64,000 nt of DNA from Streptoverticillium olivoreticuli subsp. olivoreticuli (lineage in GTDB: Bacteria > Actinomycetota > Actinomycetes > Streptomycetales > Streptomycetaceae), in NCBI RefSeq assembly GCF_003391135.1, contig NZ_CP031455.1, forward strand, positions 8,335,501 through 8,399,500. The letters run 5' to 3'. The notes under the pieces are model-generated. The model was not told the DNA's origin. It did not search any database and saw only the letters and a program-made list of their open reading frames with translations. Shown one piece after another: positions 1-30,700 of the stretch (its first letter is position 1; each line of letters starts with the position of its first letter). The translations under genes were made by a program, and so were the position numbers.

Positions 1-1
1 C

Positions 2-19336
<19,335 letters not shown>

Positions 19337-19356
19337 CGGAGCGGAAAGAGCGGAAC

Positions 19357-22300
19357 ATGACCACACCCAGCGAAAAAGTAGTCGAAGCTCTCCGCACCTC
19401 CCTGAAGGAAGCCGAGCACCTGCGCCGGCAGAACCACAGGCTCGTCGCCGCGGCCACGGAGCCGATCGCGATCGTGGCGATGGGCTGCCGCTACCCCGGA
19501 GGCGTGAACTCGCCCGAGGACCTGTGGGAGCTCCTGGCCGCCGGCAAGGACGCGATCTCCGGCTTCCCCACCGACCGCGGCTGGGACCTCGCCGCCCTGC
19601 GGGAGGCCGGGGCCGACAAGCGCGGCAACACCGTCAGCCAGGAAGGCGGCTTCCTCGACAGCGCGGTCGGCTTCGACGCGGGATTCTTCGGGATCTCGCC
19701 GCGCGAGGCCGTCACCATGGACCCCCAGCAGCGGCTGCTGCTGGAGACCTCCTGGGAGGCGATCGAGCGCGCCGGCATCGACCCGGTATCCCTGCGCGGC
19801 AGCGGCACCGGCGTCTTCGTCGGAACGAACGGACAGGACTACGCCTACCTGCTCGTGCGCTCCCTCGCCGACGCCACCGGCGACATCGGCACCGGCATCG
19901 CCGCCAGCGCCACCTCCGGACGGCTCTCCTACACCCTGGGCCTGGAGGGCCCGGCGGTGACCGTCGACACGGCGTGCTCCTCCTCGCTCGTGGCCCTGCA
20001 CACGGCGGCCCACGCCCTCCGCGCCGGCGAGTGCTCGCTGGCGCTGGTCGGCGGAGTGAACGTCATGTCGTCCCCCGGATCCCTGATCGAGTTCAGCCGG
20101 CAGGGCGGGCTCGCGTCGGACGGCCGCTGCAAGGCCTACTCCGACGCGGCCGACGGCACCGGCTGGTCCGAGGGCGTGGGCGTCCTCGTCGTCGAACGGC
20201 TCTCCGACGCCCGCCGCAACGGGCACCCCGTCCTCGCCCTGGTGAAGGGCTCGGCGGTCAACCAGGACGGCGCCTCCAACGGCTTCACAGCCCCCAACGG
20301 GCGGGCCCAGCAGCGGGTGATCCGGCAGGCCCTGGCCGCCGCCGGGCTCTCCGCGCAGGACGTGGACGCCGTCGAGGGCCACGGCACCGGCACCCCGCTC
20401 GGCGACCCGATCGAGGCCCGGGCCCTGCTCGCGACCTACGGGCAGGGGCGCGACCCCGAACGGCCGCTGCTGCTCGGGTCGGTGAAGTCCAACATCGGCC
20501 ACGCCCAGGCGGCCGCCGGCGTCGCGGGCGTCATCAAGACCGTCATGGCGATGCGGCACGGAGTGCTGCCCGGCACCCTGCACGTGGACGCGCCGTCCTC
20601 GCACGTCGACTGGTCGGCCGGCGCGGTGGAGCTGCTGACGGAGCCGCGGGCGTGGCCGGACGTCGACCGGCCGTGGCGCGCCGGGGTGTCGTCCTTCGGG
20701 ATCAGCGGCACCAACGCCCACGTGATCCTGGAGCAGGCGGAGCCCGCCGAGGAGCCGGCCGGGCCCCCGGCGGCCCCGCCCGGTGTCGTGCCGTGGCTCG
20801 TCTCGGCGAAGTCCGAGGAGGCCCTGACGGCCCAGATCGAGAGGCTCCCGCCGTCGGCCGGGTCGCTGTCGCCGGCCGACGTGGGCTTCTCGCTGGCCAC
20901 GGGACGGTCGGTGTTCGAGCACCGCGCCGTACTGCTCGCCGGCGGCCCCGACGGCGGTCCGACCGAGGCGGCCCGGGGACGCGCGAGCACGGGACGTTCG
21001 CTCGCGGTGCTGTTCTCGGGGCAGGGTGCGCAGCGGGTGGGGATGGGCCGGGAGTTGTACGGCCGTTTCCCGGTGTTCGCGGAGGCGTTGGATGCGGTGC
21101 TGGCGCATTTCGAGGGTGATGTGCGTGAGGTGATGTTCTGTGATGCGGAGCGGTTGAACGGGACGGGGTTCACGCAGCCTGCTCTGTTCGCTGTCGAGGT
21201 GGCGTTGTTCCGGTTGGTGGAGTCGTGGGGGATCCGTCCGGACTTCGTCGCGGGGCATTCGATCGGTGAGATCGCGGCGGCGCATGTGGCGGGGGTGTTC
21301 TCGTTGGAGGATGCCTGCCGACTGGTGGCTGCTCGTGCGCGGTTGATGAACGCGCTTCCTGCGGGCGGTGCGATGGTGGCCGTCCAGGCTGCGGAAGGGG
21401 ATGTTGCCGCGCGGCTGGTGGATGGTGTGTCGATCGCGGCGGTCAATGGCCCGGAGTCGGTCGTCATCGCCGGTGATGAAACCGAAGTACTCCACATTGC
21501 GGAGAGGTTCGCTGCCGAGAGCCGTAAGACACAGCGTCTGTCGGTGAGTCACGCTTTCCACTCGCCGTTGATGGATCCGATGCTGGATGAATTCCGCCGG
21601 GTCGCAGAAGGCATTTCGTTCCGGGCTCCGCAGCTTCCGATGGTTTCGAATGTGACCGGCGGGCTCGCTGACGAAGGGCTGGTGTGCTCGGCGGAGTACT
21701 GGGTGAGGCATGTGCGGGAGACCGTCCGTTTCGCGGACGGTATACGTGCTCTGGCGTCCGAAGGTGCTTCGGTCTTCCTGGAGTTGGGTCCGGACGGTGT
21801 GCTGACGGCCATGGCCCAGCACAGTCTGGACGACGGCCCGGTGGCGGTGTCCGCGCTGCGCAAGGGCCGCCCCGAGGAAACGGCCCTGCTCACCGCCCTC
21901 GCGCAGCTCCACGTCGTCGGTGTCGGAGTCGACTGGGCCGCGTGGTTCGCCGGCACGGGCGCGCGCCGCGTGGACGTCCCCACGTACGCGTTCCAGCACG
22001 AGCGGTACTGGCCGAAGCTGGCGGCCCCGGCGGGCGATGTGTCCGCCGCGGGCCTGATGCCCGCGGAGCACCCGCTGCTGGGCGCGGCGGTATCGCCCGC
22101 GGGCTCCGGCGGAATGCTGTTCACGAGCAGGCTGTCGGCGCGGACGCACCCCTGGCTGCTCGACCACATGGTGGACGGCGTGCCCGTGTTCCCCGCCGCC
22201 GGATTCCTCGAACTGGCCATCCGCGTGGGCGACCAGGTCGGCTGCGACCGGGTCGACGAGCTCACCTTCGGCGAGCCCCTCGTGCTGCCCGAGGAAGGCG

Positions 22301-24717
22301 CCGTGCTCCTCCAGGTGTGGGCCGGTGCCCCCGACGCGGCGGGCGCGCGCAAGGTGAGCGTCCACTCGCAGATCGCCGACTCCGCGGACCAGACGTGGAC
22401 GGAGCACGCCGTCGGTGTCCTGAACTCCGGTGAGTGGACCGCCGAGTTCGACGCGTCCGTGTGGCCGCCGAGCGGAGCCGTGGCCGTGGACCCGGAGGAT
22501 CTCGCCGAGGGCACCGGGCACGGCCCGGTGTTCCGGACCCTGCGCGCGGTCTGGACCCGCGGCGACGAGACGTTCGTCGAGGCGGCGCTCCCGGGCCGGG
22601 CGGACGACGCCGGGGCCTTCGGGCTGCACCCCGCGCTGCTGGAGGCGGTCACGCAGGCGACCGGGCTCGCCGGGGACCTCGCGCCGGCGTCGTGGGCGGG
22701 CGTATCGCTGCATGCCGGTGGCGCTCCAGCGGTGCGGATACGCCTCGCGAAGACCGGCGATGACGCGTTCTCCGTCGCCGTGGCGGACATCGCGGGCGCG
22801 CCCGTCCTGTCGGCGGACTCGCTGGTCCTCGGCGCCCGGACGGCCGTCTCGGCACGCCGCGACGGAGCGGAGCGGGGCGCGCTGCTGCGCCTGGAGTGGG
22901 TGGCGACCCCCGAGGGGCGGACTCCTTCCGGCGAGGTCCGGAGCACCACGCTCGGCGCGGATGGGCCGGCGTCGCTCACGGACGTCCCGGACCTGGTCGT
23001 GGTCCCGGTGTCGGGTGCGGGCGGCGACGTCCCGGGCGCGGTGCACGGGCTGACGGCGCGCGTCCTGGAGCTGATGCAGGAGTGGCTCGCGGGGGAGAGG
23101 TTCGCCCACGCGCGGCTGGTGTTCGTGACGAACGGAGCGGTGTCCGGCGGCGATCCGGCCGGCGCCGCGGTGTGGGGTCTGGTGGGGTCGGCGCAGTCGG
23201 AGCACCCGGACCGGTTCGTCCTGGTGGACGCCGAGGACGGGGACGTCCCGGCCCTTCTGCGGGCCCTGCCGGGCCTGCTGGCCTCGGGCGACGCCCAGTT
23301 CGCCGTGCGCGACGGCGCCGTGTGCGTGGCCCGGCTGGCCCGGCTGCCCGAGCGGGCCGACGCGCAGGCCGCCGCCCCCGGGTGGAACGCGGACGGCACG
23401 GTGCTGATCACGGGCGGTACGGGTGGCCTGGGCGGTGTGCTGGCCCGGCATCTGGTGGCCGAGCGCGGCGTGCGGCACCTGACGCTGGTGAGCCGCCGGG
23501 GCGCGGCGGCCCCGGGCGCGGCGGAGCTGCGCGACGAGCTGGTCGCTCTCGGCGCCGATGTGGTGGTCGAGGCGTGCGACATCGCCGACCGCGCCGCGGC
23601 CGCGCGGCTGCTGGCCGCCCTGGAGCGCCCGCTGGCCGCGGTCGTCCACACGGCCGGTGTGCTGGACGACGGCGTGGTCACGTCGCTGTCCGCCGAGCGG
23701 CTGTCGGGCGTGCTGCGGCCGAAGGCCGACGCCGCCTGGCACCTGCACGAGCTCACCCGGGAGACGGACCTCGGCGCGTTCGTCCTCTTCTCGTCGGCCT
23801 CGGGCGTCATGGGCGGCGCGGGTCAGGGCAACTACGCCGCAGGCAACGTCTTCCTCGACGCGCTCGCCCGGCACCGGGCGGCGCTGGGCCTGCCCGCGCA
23901 GTCGCTGGCCTGGGGAGCGTGGGCGCAGGCCGACGGCATGACGGGCGCCTTGTCCGAGGCGGACATGCGGCGCATCGCGGCGTCCGGCGTGCCGCCGCTG
24001 TCGGTCGAGCAGGGCCTGGCGCTGTTCGACGCCGCCACCGCGTCGGACGAGGCGTTCGTCGTCCCGATCGGCCCGGTCGCCCCGGGCACCCGGGTCCGCG
24101 GCGAGGTACCGCCGCTGCTGCGGGGCCTCGTCAAGGGCGCCCGCCGCACGGCCGCGAGCTCCGCGGGCGGTGCCGAAGCGGCCGCGACGCTCGGCCGCCG
24201 GCTGCGGGAGGCGCGGCCAGACGAGCGCGCGCGCCTCGTGGTGGATCTGGTGCGGACGGAGGCGGCCGCTGTGCTGGGGCATGCGTCGGCGAAGGCCGTC
24301 GACGCGCGGAAGGAGTTCCGGGACCTGGGGTTCGACTCGCTGACCGCCGTCGAGCTGCGCAACCGGCTGACCGCGGTCACGGGTCTGCGGCTGTCCGCGA
24401 CCCTCGTCTTCGACTACCCCAACCCCACCGCACTCGCCGGACACCTCGTCTCGCAGCTCGTGGACGAGGCCGCGGCCGACGCGGGCCCCGCACTCCTCGC
24501 GGAACTCGAACGGATCGACTCCGTGCTCGCCGCGGGCGAGCCGGACGCCCGCACCCGGGCCGCCGTCTCCAGCCGTCTGTTCCAGATGCTGGAGAAGTGG
24601 CGGGGGACCGGAGCGGAGGACGCCGGCGCCGAAGTCGCCGAGCGGATCGAAGCCGCCGGCACCGATGAGATCTTCGCCTTCATCGACAACGAGCTCGGCC
24701 GTCACAGCGATCGCTGA
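19357..24717 (+). CDS. Type I PKS, single module KS-AT-DH-KR-ACP [PKS-2]
   Basis: 1786 residues. The N-terminal coiled coil (about 1-33, SEKVVEALRTSLKEAEHL) is a docking domain for an upstream PKS. KS is about 35-460 (Cys207), AT about 548-868 with GHSIGE and HAFH (malonyl), DH about 905-1165, KR about 1345-1545 with LDD and an intact tyrosine (B type), and ACP with Ser1661. The C-terminal docking tail ends FIDNELG. The DH keeps the HxxxGxxxxP histidine (His937), but the usual aspartate of LLDAALH is glutamate (Glu1096, LLEAVTQ) and the YGP motif reads HGP (His1055). Its activity is therefore doubtful: the module may leave a hydroxyl at C5 instead of a C4=C5 double bond. The gene starts 20 bases after PKS-1 with a weak purine-rich leader and ends 38 bases before PKS-3. 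By size and place it corresponds to the one-module PimS3 of pimaricin (inference). Confidence 0.95.
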   Translation: MTTPSEKVVEALRTSLKEAEHLRRQNHRLVAAATEPIAIVAMGCRYPGGVNSPEDLWELLAAGKDAISGFPTDRGWDLAALREAGADKRGNTVSQEGGFLDSAVGFDAGFFGISPREAVTMDPQQRLLLETSWEAIERAGIDPVSLRGSGTGVFVGTNGQDYAYLLVRSLADATGDIGTGIAASATSGRLSYTLGLEGPAVTVDTACSSSLVALHTAAHALRAGECSLALVGGVNVMSSPGSLIEFSRQGGLASDGRCKAYSDAADGTGWSEGVGVLVVERLSDARRNGHPVLALVKGSAVNQDGASNGFTAPNGRAQQRVIRQALAAAGLSAQDVDAVEGHGTGTPLGDPIEARALLATYGQGRDPERPLLLGSVKSNIGHAQAAAGVAGVIKTVMAMRHGVLPGTLHVDAPSSHVDWSAGAVELLTEPRAWPDVDRPWRAGVSSFGISGTNAHVILEQAEPAEEPAGPPAAPPGVVPWLVSAKSEEALTAQIERLPPSAGSLSPADVGFSLATGRSVFEHRAVLLAGGPDGGPTEAARGRASTGRSLAVLFSGQGAQRVGMGRELYGRFPVFAEALDAVLAHFEGDVREVMFCDAERLNGTGFTQPALFAVEVALFRLVESWGIRPDFVAGHSIGEIAAAHVAGVFSLEDACRLVAARARLMNALPAGGAMVAVQAAEGDVAARLVDGVSIAAVNGPESVVIAGDETEVLHIAERFAAESRKTQRLSVSHAFHSPLMDPMLDEFRRVAEGISFRAPQLPMVSNVTGGLADEGLVCSAEYWVRHVRETVRFADGIRALASEGASVFLELGPDGVLTAMAQHSLDDGPVAVSALRKGRPEETALLTALAQLHVVGVGVDWAAWFAGTGARRVDVPTYAFQHERYWPKLAAPAGDVSAAGLMPAEHPLLGAAVSPAGSGGMLFTSRLSARTHPWLLDHMVDGVPVFPAAGFLELAIRVGDQVGCDRVDELTFGEPLVLPEEGAVLLQVWAGAPDAAGARKVSVHSQIADSADQTWTEHAVGVLNSGEWTAEFDASVWPPSGAVAVDPEDLAEGTGHGPVFRTLRAVWTRGDETFVEAALPGRADDAGAFGLHPALLEAVTQATGLAGDLAPASWAGVSLHAGGAPAVRIRLAKTGDDAFSVAVADIAGAPVLSADSLVLGARTAVSARRDGAERGALLRLEWVATPEGRTPSGEVRSTTLGADGPASLTDVPDLVVVPVSGAGGDVPGAVHGLTARVLELMQEWLAGERFAHARLVFVTNGAVSGGDPAGAAVWGLVGSAQSEHPDRFVLVDAEDGDVPALLRALPGLLASGDAQFAVRDGAVCVARLARLPERADAQAAAPGWNADGTVLITGGTGGLGGVLARHLVAERGVRHLTLVSRRGAAAPGAAELRDELVALGADVVVEACDIADRAAAARLLAALERPLAAVVHTAGVLDDGVVTSLSAERLSGVLRPKADAAWHLHELTRETDLGAFVLFSSASGVMGGAGQGNYAAGNVFLDALARHRAALGLPAQSLAWGAWAQADGMTGALSEADMRRIAASGVPPLSVEQGLALFDAATASDEAFVVPIGPVAPGTRVRGEVPPLLRGLVKGARRTAASSAGGAEAAATLGRRLREARPDERARLVVDLVRTEAAAVLGHASAKAVDARKEFRDLGFDSLTAVELRNRLTAVTGLRLSATLVFDYPNPTALAGHLVSQLVDEAAADAGPALLAELERIDSVLAAGEPDARTRAAVSSRLFQMLEKWRGTGAEDAGAEVAERIEAAGTDEIFAFIDNELGRHSDR
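21000..21740 (+). repeat. Near-identical AT segment, copy in PKS-2 (partner 26395-27140 in PKS-3)
   Basis: The AT core of PKS-2 and that of PKS-3 are almost the same at the DNA level, including synonymous positions. Both share a four-residue shortening (HFEGDVREVMF against HFDTELERPLRDVMF in PKS-1 module C). This points to recent duplication or gene conversion. Confidence 0.8.
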
Positions 24718-24755
24718 ATCCGGCCTCCATATCCACAGGGAAGGTTTCTCTCGTC

Positions 24756-27700
24756 ATGTCGAACGACAAAAAGCTCGTTGACTACCTGAAGTGGGTCACG
24801 GCCGATCTGCACCAGACCCGCCAGCGGCTGCTGGAGGCCGAGTCCGGCAAGCAGGAGCCCATCGCCGTCGTGGGGATGTCCTGCCGGCTGCCGGGCGGGG
24901 TGCGGTCGCCGGAAGAGCTCTGGCAATTGCTGGACGACGGACGGGACGGCATCTCGGCGTTCCCCACGGACCGGGGCTGGAACCTCGATCTCCTCGACGG
25001 GGACGGAAGCGGCGGCAGCGCGCCGGCCGAGGGCGGCTTCGTCGACGCCACCGCCTTCGACGCCGACTTCTTCGGCATCTCCCCGCGCGAGGCCGTGGCG
25101 ACGGACCCGCAGCAGCGGCTGCTGCTGGAGAGCTCCTGGGAGGCGCTGGAGGGCGCCGGCATCGACCCCGTGTCCCTGCGGGGCAGCGAGACCGGCGTCT
25201 TCATCGGCACGAACGGCGTCGACTACGTCGGCGTCGTGATGAACTCCCGCGAGGACGTCGAGGCGCACGGCAGCACCGGACTCGCGGGCAGCGTCCTCTC
25301 CGGCCGGCTCTCGTACAGCTTCGGCCTGGAGGGCCCGGCGGTCACCGTCGACACCGCGTGCTCGTCCTCGCTCGTCTCGCTGCACCTGGCGGCCCACGCG
25401 CTGCGCAACGGCGAGTGCTCGCTCGCGCTGGCCGGCGGTGTGACGGTCCTTTCGACCCCGATGAGCTTCGCCGGATTCAGCCGGCAGGGCGGCCTGGCGG
25501 CGGACGGCCGCTGCAAGGCGTTCGCGGACTCCGCCGACGGCACCAGCTGGTCCGAGGGCGTGGGCGTCCTCGTCCTGGAGCGCCTCTCCGACGCCCGCCG
25601 CAACGGGCACGAGATCCTGGCGGTCGTCCGCGGCTCCGCCGTCAACCAGGACGGCGCCTCCAACGGGCTGACCGCCCCCAACGGCCCGTCCCAGCAACGG
25701 GTGATCCAGCAGGCGCTGGCGAGCGCCGGGCTGTCGGCGTCCGAGGTGGACGCGGTCGAGGCGCACGGCACGGGCACCACCCTCGGCGACCCGATCGAGG
25801 CGCAGGCGCTGCTCGCCACGTACGGCCGGGACCGGGACCCCGAGCGGCCGCTGTGGCTCGGGTCGATCAAGTCGAACATCGGTCACACCCAGGCGGCGGC
25901 CGGCGTCGCGGGCATCATCAAGGTGATCCTGGCGATGCGGCACGGCGTCCTGCCGAAGACGCTGCACGTGGACGCGCCGTCCTCGCACGTGGACTGGTCG
26001 GCCGGCGCGGTGGAGCTGCTGACGGAACCTCAGAAGTGGCCGGAGACCGACCGGCCGCGGCGCGCGGGTGTCTCGGCGTTCGGGATCAGCGGCACCAACG
26101 CCCACGCCATCATCGAGCAGGCCCCGGCCCCCGAGGAGCCCGGTGCCGGGGACGAGGGCGGGCCGAAGACCTCGCTGTCGGCCGTGCCGTGGCCCGTCTC
26201 GGCGAAGTCCGAGGAGGCGCTGGCCGCGCAGCTGGAGCGGATCCTCACGCTGGCGGGCCCTTCCCCGCTCGACGTCGGCTTCTCGCTGGCGACCTCCCGC
26301 GCACAACTCGTACACCGCGTGGTCCTGCTGGCCGGGGACGACGGGACCGTCGAGGTCGCGCGCGGATCGGCCGAGGACAGGTCCGGGAATCTCGCGGTGC
26401 TGTTCTCCGGACAGGGTGCGCAGCGGGTGGGGATGGGCCGGGAGCTGTACGGTCGTTTCCCGGTGTTCGCGGAGGCGTTGGATGCGGTGCTGGCGCATTT
26501 CGAGGGTGATGTGCGTGAGGTGATGTTCTGTGATGCGGAGCGGTTGAACGGGACGGGGTTCACGCAGCCTGCTCTGTTCGCTGTCGAGGTGGCGTTGTTC
26601 CGGTTGGTCGAATCCTGGGGGATCCGTCCGGACTTCGTCGCGGGGCATTCGATCGGTGAGATCGCGGCGGCTCATGTGGCGGGGGTGTTCTCGTTGGAGG
26701 ATGCCTGCCGTCTCGTCGGGGCGCGTGCGCGGTTGATGAACGCGCTTCCCGCCGGTGGTGCGATGGTCGCGGTTCAGGCTGGGGAAGGGGATGTTGTCGC
26801 GCGGCTGGTGGATGGTGTGTCGATCGCCGCCGTCAATGGCCCCGAGTCGGTGGTCATCGCCGGTGTTGAGGCCGAAGTGCTGCACATTGAGAAGAAGTTC
26901 ATCGCCGAGGGGCGTAAGACGCAGCGTCTGTCAGTGAGTCATGCTTTTCACTCGCCGTTGATGGATCCGATGCTGGATGAATTCCGCCGGGTCGCCGAAG
27001 GTATTTCGTTCCGGGCTCCGCAGCTTCCGATGGTTTCGAATGTGACCGGCAAGCTCGCTGACGAAGAGCTGGTGTGCTCGGCGGAGTACTGGGTCCGGCA
27101 TGTGCGGGAGACGGTCCGGTTCGCCGACGGTATACGTGCTCTGGCATCCGAAGGGGCCTCGGTCTTCTTTGAGTTGGGTCCGGATGGTGTGCTGACGGCG
27201 ATGGCCCAGCACAGCCTGGACGACGGCCCGGTGGCGGTGTCCGCGCTCCGCAAGGACCGCCCCGAGGAGACCGCCCTCCTCACCGCCCTCGCGCGGCTCC
27301 ATGTCGCGGGTGTCGAGGTGGACTGGTCCGGGCTCTTCGCCGGTACCGGCGCCCGCCGCACCGACCTGCCCACCTACCCCTTCCAGCACGAGCGCTTCTG
27401 GCCCAGGCCCGCCGCGCTCGCCGGGGACGTGACCGGCGCGGGTCTGCTGCCCGCCGAACACCCGCTGCTGGGCGCGATGCTCGCTCTCGCGGACTCCGGC
27501 GAAGTGGTGTTCACGGGCAGGCTGTCGCTCCAGACCTACCCGTGGCTCATCGACCACGCCATCGGTGGGAACGTCCTCTTCCCGGCCACCGGCTTCCTGG
27601 AACTGGCCATGCGCGCCGGTGACCAGGTCGGTTGCGACAGGGTCGAGGAGTTCGTCCTCCTCACCCCCCTCGTGCTGCCGGAGGAGGGTGCCGCACTGGT

Positions 27701-30700
27701 CCAGGTGCTGGTCGGTGCCCCCGACGAGGCGGGCGTCCGCACGATCTCCGTGCACTCGTGCGCCGACGGCGCGCCCGACGGACCGTGGATCCAGCACGCC
27801 AATGGCACGCTGACCGGCGGGGAGCGGATCGAGGACTTCGGTTCGCAGGCCTGGCCGCCGCCGGACGCGGTGGCCGTGGACCTGGAGGGCTTCTACGAGG
27901 GGACCGGCTACGGCCCCGCGTTCCAGGGCCTGCGCTCGGTCCGGCAGCGCGGGAACGAGGTCTTCCTCGAAGCCGCGCTGCCGGGCGACATCGCCGGTGA
28001 GGCCGCGTCGTTCGGGCTCCACCCGGCGCTGCTGGACGCGGTGATCCAGTCCCACCGCATGGCCGGTGTCGGCGACGAGGGCCAGCTCCTCATGCCGTTC
28101 GCGTGGCAGGGCGTGTCGCTGCACGCAGGCGGTGCCTCGACCGTTCGGGCCCGGGTCACGAGGACCGGCGACGACCGTGTGTCCATCACGGCCGTCGACG
28201 TCGAAGGCGCGCCCGTGCTGTCGGCGGAGGCCCTGATCCTGCGCGGCACATCGGGAGCGGCGGCCCCGGCGTCCGCGCCACGCAGCGCCGAGTACGACAC
28301 GCTGCTGTCGCTGGACTGGGTGCCCGCCCCCGAGGTGCCGTCCACCGGGGCCCGGTGCGTGGTCCTGGGCGCCGACGGGCTCGGCGCGGGCGCGTCGGTC
28401 GCCTCCCTGGCGGACCTCACGGGCCACGAGGACCTGGTGCTGGTTCCCGTGTCCGGTACGGGCGACGATGTGCCCGCCGCCACCCACGAGCTGACGGCCC
28501 GGGTCCTGGACCTGCTCCAGTCCTGGCCGGCAGATGGGCGGTTCGCGGACTCGCGTCTGGTGTTCGTCACCCGCGGTGCCGTCGCGGCCGATGAGGGCGA
28601 GACCGTACGGGACCTGGCCGCGGGCGCGGTGTGGGGTCTGGTGCGGTCGGCGCAGTCGGAGAATCCGGGCCGGTTCGTGCTGCTGGACGCCGAGAAGGGC
28701 GACCTCCCGGCCACGCTCCCGCTCCTGCCGGGCCTGCTGGCCGCCGGTGACGAGGAGTTCGTGGTGCGCGACGGTGCCGTGCGGGTGGCACGGCTGGGTT
28801 CCCTGGGCGGTGGTGCGGGGCTGCTGCCGCCTGCCGGGGTGCCGTGGCGGCTGGACTCCGGCGCCAAGGGGAGCTTGGACAAGCTGTTGCTCGCACCGTG
28901 CCCGGAGGTTCTGGAGCCGCTCGGGCCGGGGCAGGTGCGGATCGAGGTCCAGGCCGCGGGTGTGAACTTCCGCGATGTGCTCAACGCCTTGGGCATGTAT
29001 CCGGGTGAGGCCGGGCGGCTGGGTGCCGAGGGCGCCGGCGTGGTGACCGAGACCGGCCCCGGAGTGCGTGGACTGCGCGTGGGCGACCGGGTGTTGGGCA
29101 TGATGTTCGGTGGTTTCGGCCCGGTGGCCGTGTGCGACGAGCGGCTCCTCGCCAGGATTCCTGACGGCTGGTCGTCCGCTCAGGCCGCGTCCGTTCCGCT
29201 GGTCTTCCTGACCGCTCTGTACGCCCTGAAGGACCTCGCGGCCCTGAAGCCCGGCGAGCGGATCCTCATTCACGCCGGTGCGGGTGGCGTCGGCATGGCG
29301 GCGATCCAGCTGGCCCGTCACCTCGGTGCCGAGGTGTTCGCCACGGCGAGCGAGGGCAAGTGGGACACCCTGCGCGGACTCGGCGTCCCGGACGACCACA
29401 TCGCGTCGTCCCGCACCACCGATTTCGAGCAGCGTTTCCTGGAGGTCACGGACGGCCGCGGCGTCGATGTGGTGCTCAACGCGCTCGCCGGCGAATTCGT
29501 GGATGCCTCACTGCGGTCGACCGCTCCCGGCGGCCGGTTCCTGGAGATGGGCAAGACCGACATTCGTGACCCGGAGTCGGTCGCCGCCGTCCACTACCGC
29601 GCCTTCGACCTCGGCGAGGCAGGCCCCGAACGGACCCAGGAGCTGCTGTCCGAGCTGCTGGAGCTGTTCGCCGCCGGTGCGCTGAGCCTGCTGCCGGTCG
29701 CGACGTGGGACGTACGGCGGGCTCCTGAGGCGTTCCGTCACATGAGCCGGGCCCAGCACATCGGCAAGATCGTGCTGACCATGCCGCGCACGTGGGCCGT
29801 GGACGGCACTGTCTTGATCACCGGAGGCACGGGTGGTCTGGGCCGTGAGCTGGCCCGTCACCTGGTGACCGAACGTGGTGTGAAACACCTGTTGCTGGTG
29901 AGCCGGAGCGGCCCGGAGGCACCGGGCGTGTCCGAGCTGCGCGACGAGTTGGCCGGCCGTGGTGCCGAAGTCGGTGTCGTCGCTTGCGATGTGGCGGACC
30001 GTGAGGCGGTGGCGGGGCTCGTGGCCTCGGTCCCGGCCGAGCACCCGCTGACCGCGGTGATCCACACCGCCGGTGTCCTCGATGACGGCGTGGTGACCTC
30101 GCTGAACGCCGAGCGGATGTCGGGTGTGCTGCGTCCGAAGGTGGACGGCGCGTGGCATCTGCACGAGGCCACCAAGGGCCTCGACCTGGCCGCGTTCGTG
30201 CTGTTCTCGTCCATTTCCGGCGTCATGGGCACTCCGGGGCAGGGCAACTACGCGGCGGGCAACGTCTTCCTCGACGCCCTGGCCCACCACCGCCGCGCAC
30301 AGGGCCTGCCCGCCCAGTCCCTGGCGTGGGGCGCGTGGGCACAGGGCAGCGGAATGACGGCCGCGCTGACCGAGGCGGACATGCAGCGCATCGCCGCGTA
30401 CGGGGCGTCGCCCCTCTCCGTCGAGCAGGGGCTGGCCCTGCTCGACGCGGCCGAGGCGTGCGACGCGGCTCACCTCGTCGCGCTCGGCCGCGCCTCCGGG
30501 CCGGTACGGGTCGCCGGTCCCGTACCGCCCGTACTGCGCGGCCTGGTCAAATCCGGCCGCCGCGCCGCCGCCTCGGCCACCGGTGCCGGCACGGCGCAGC
30601 AGTTCGCCCGGCAGCTGGCGGAACTGGGCGAGGGCGAGCGCGCCCGCCTCGTGACCGACTTGGTGCGGAGCGAGGCCGCGGCCGTGCTGGGGCACGCGTC

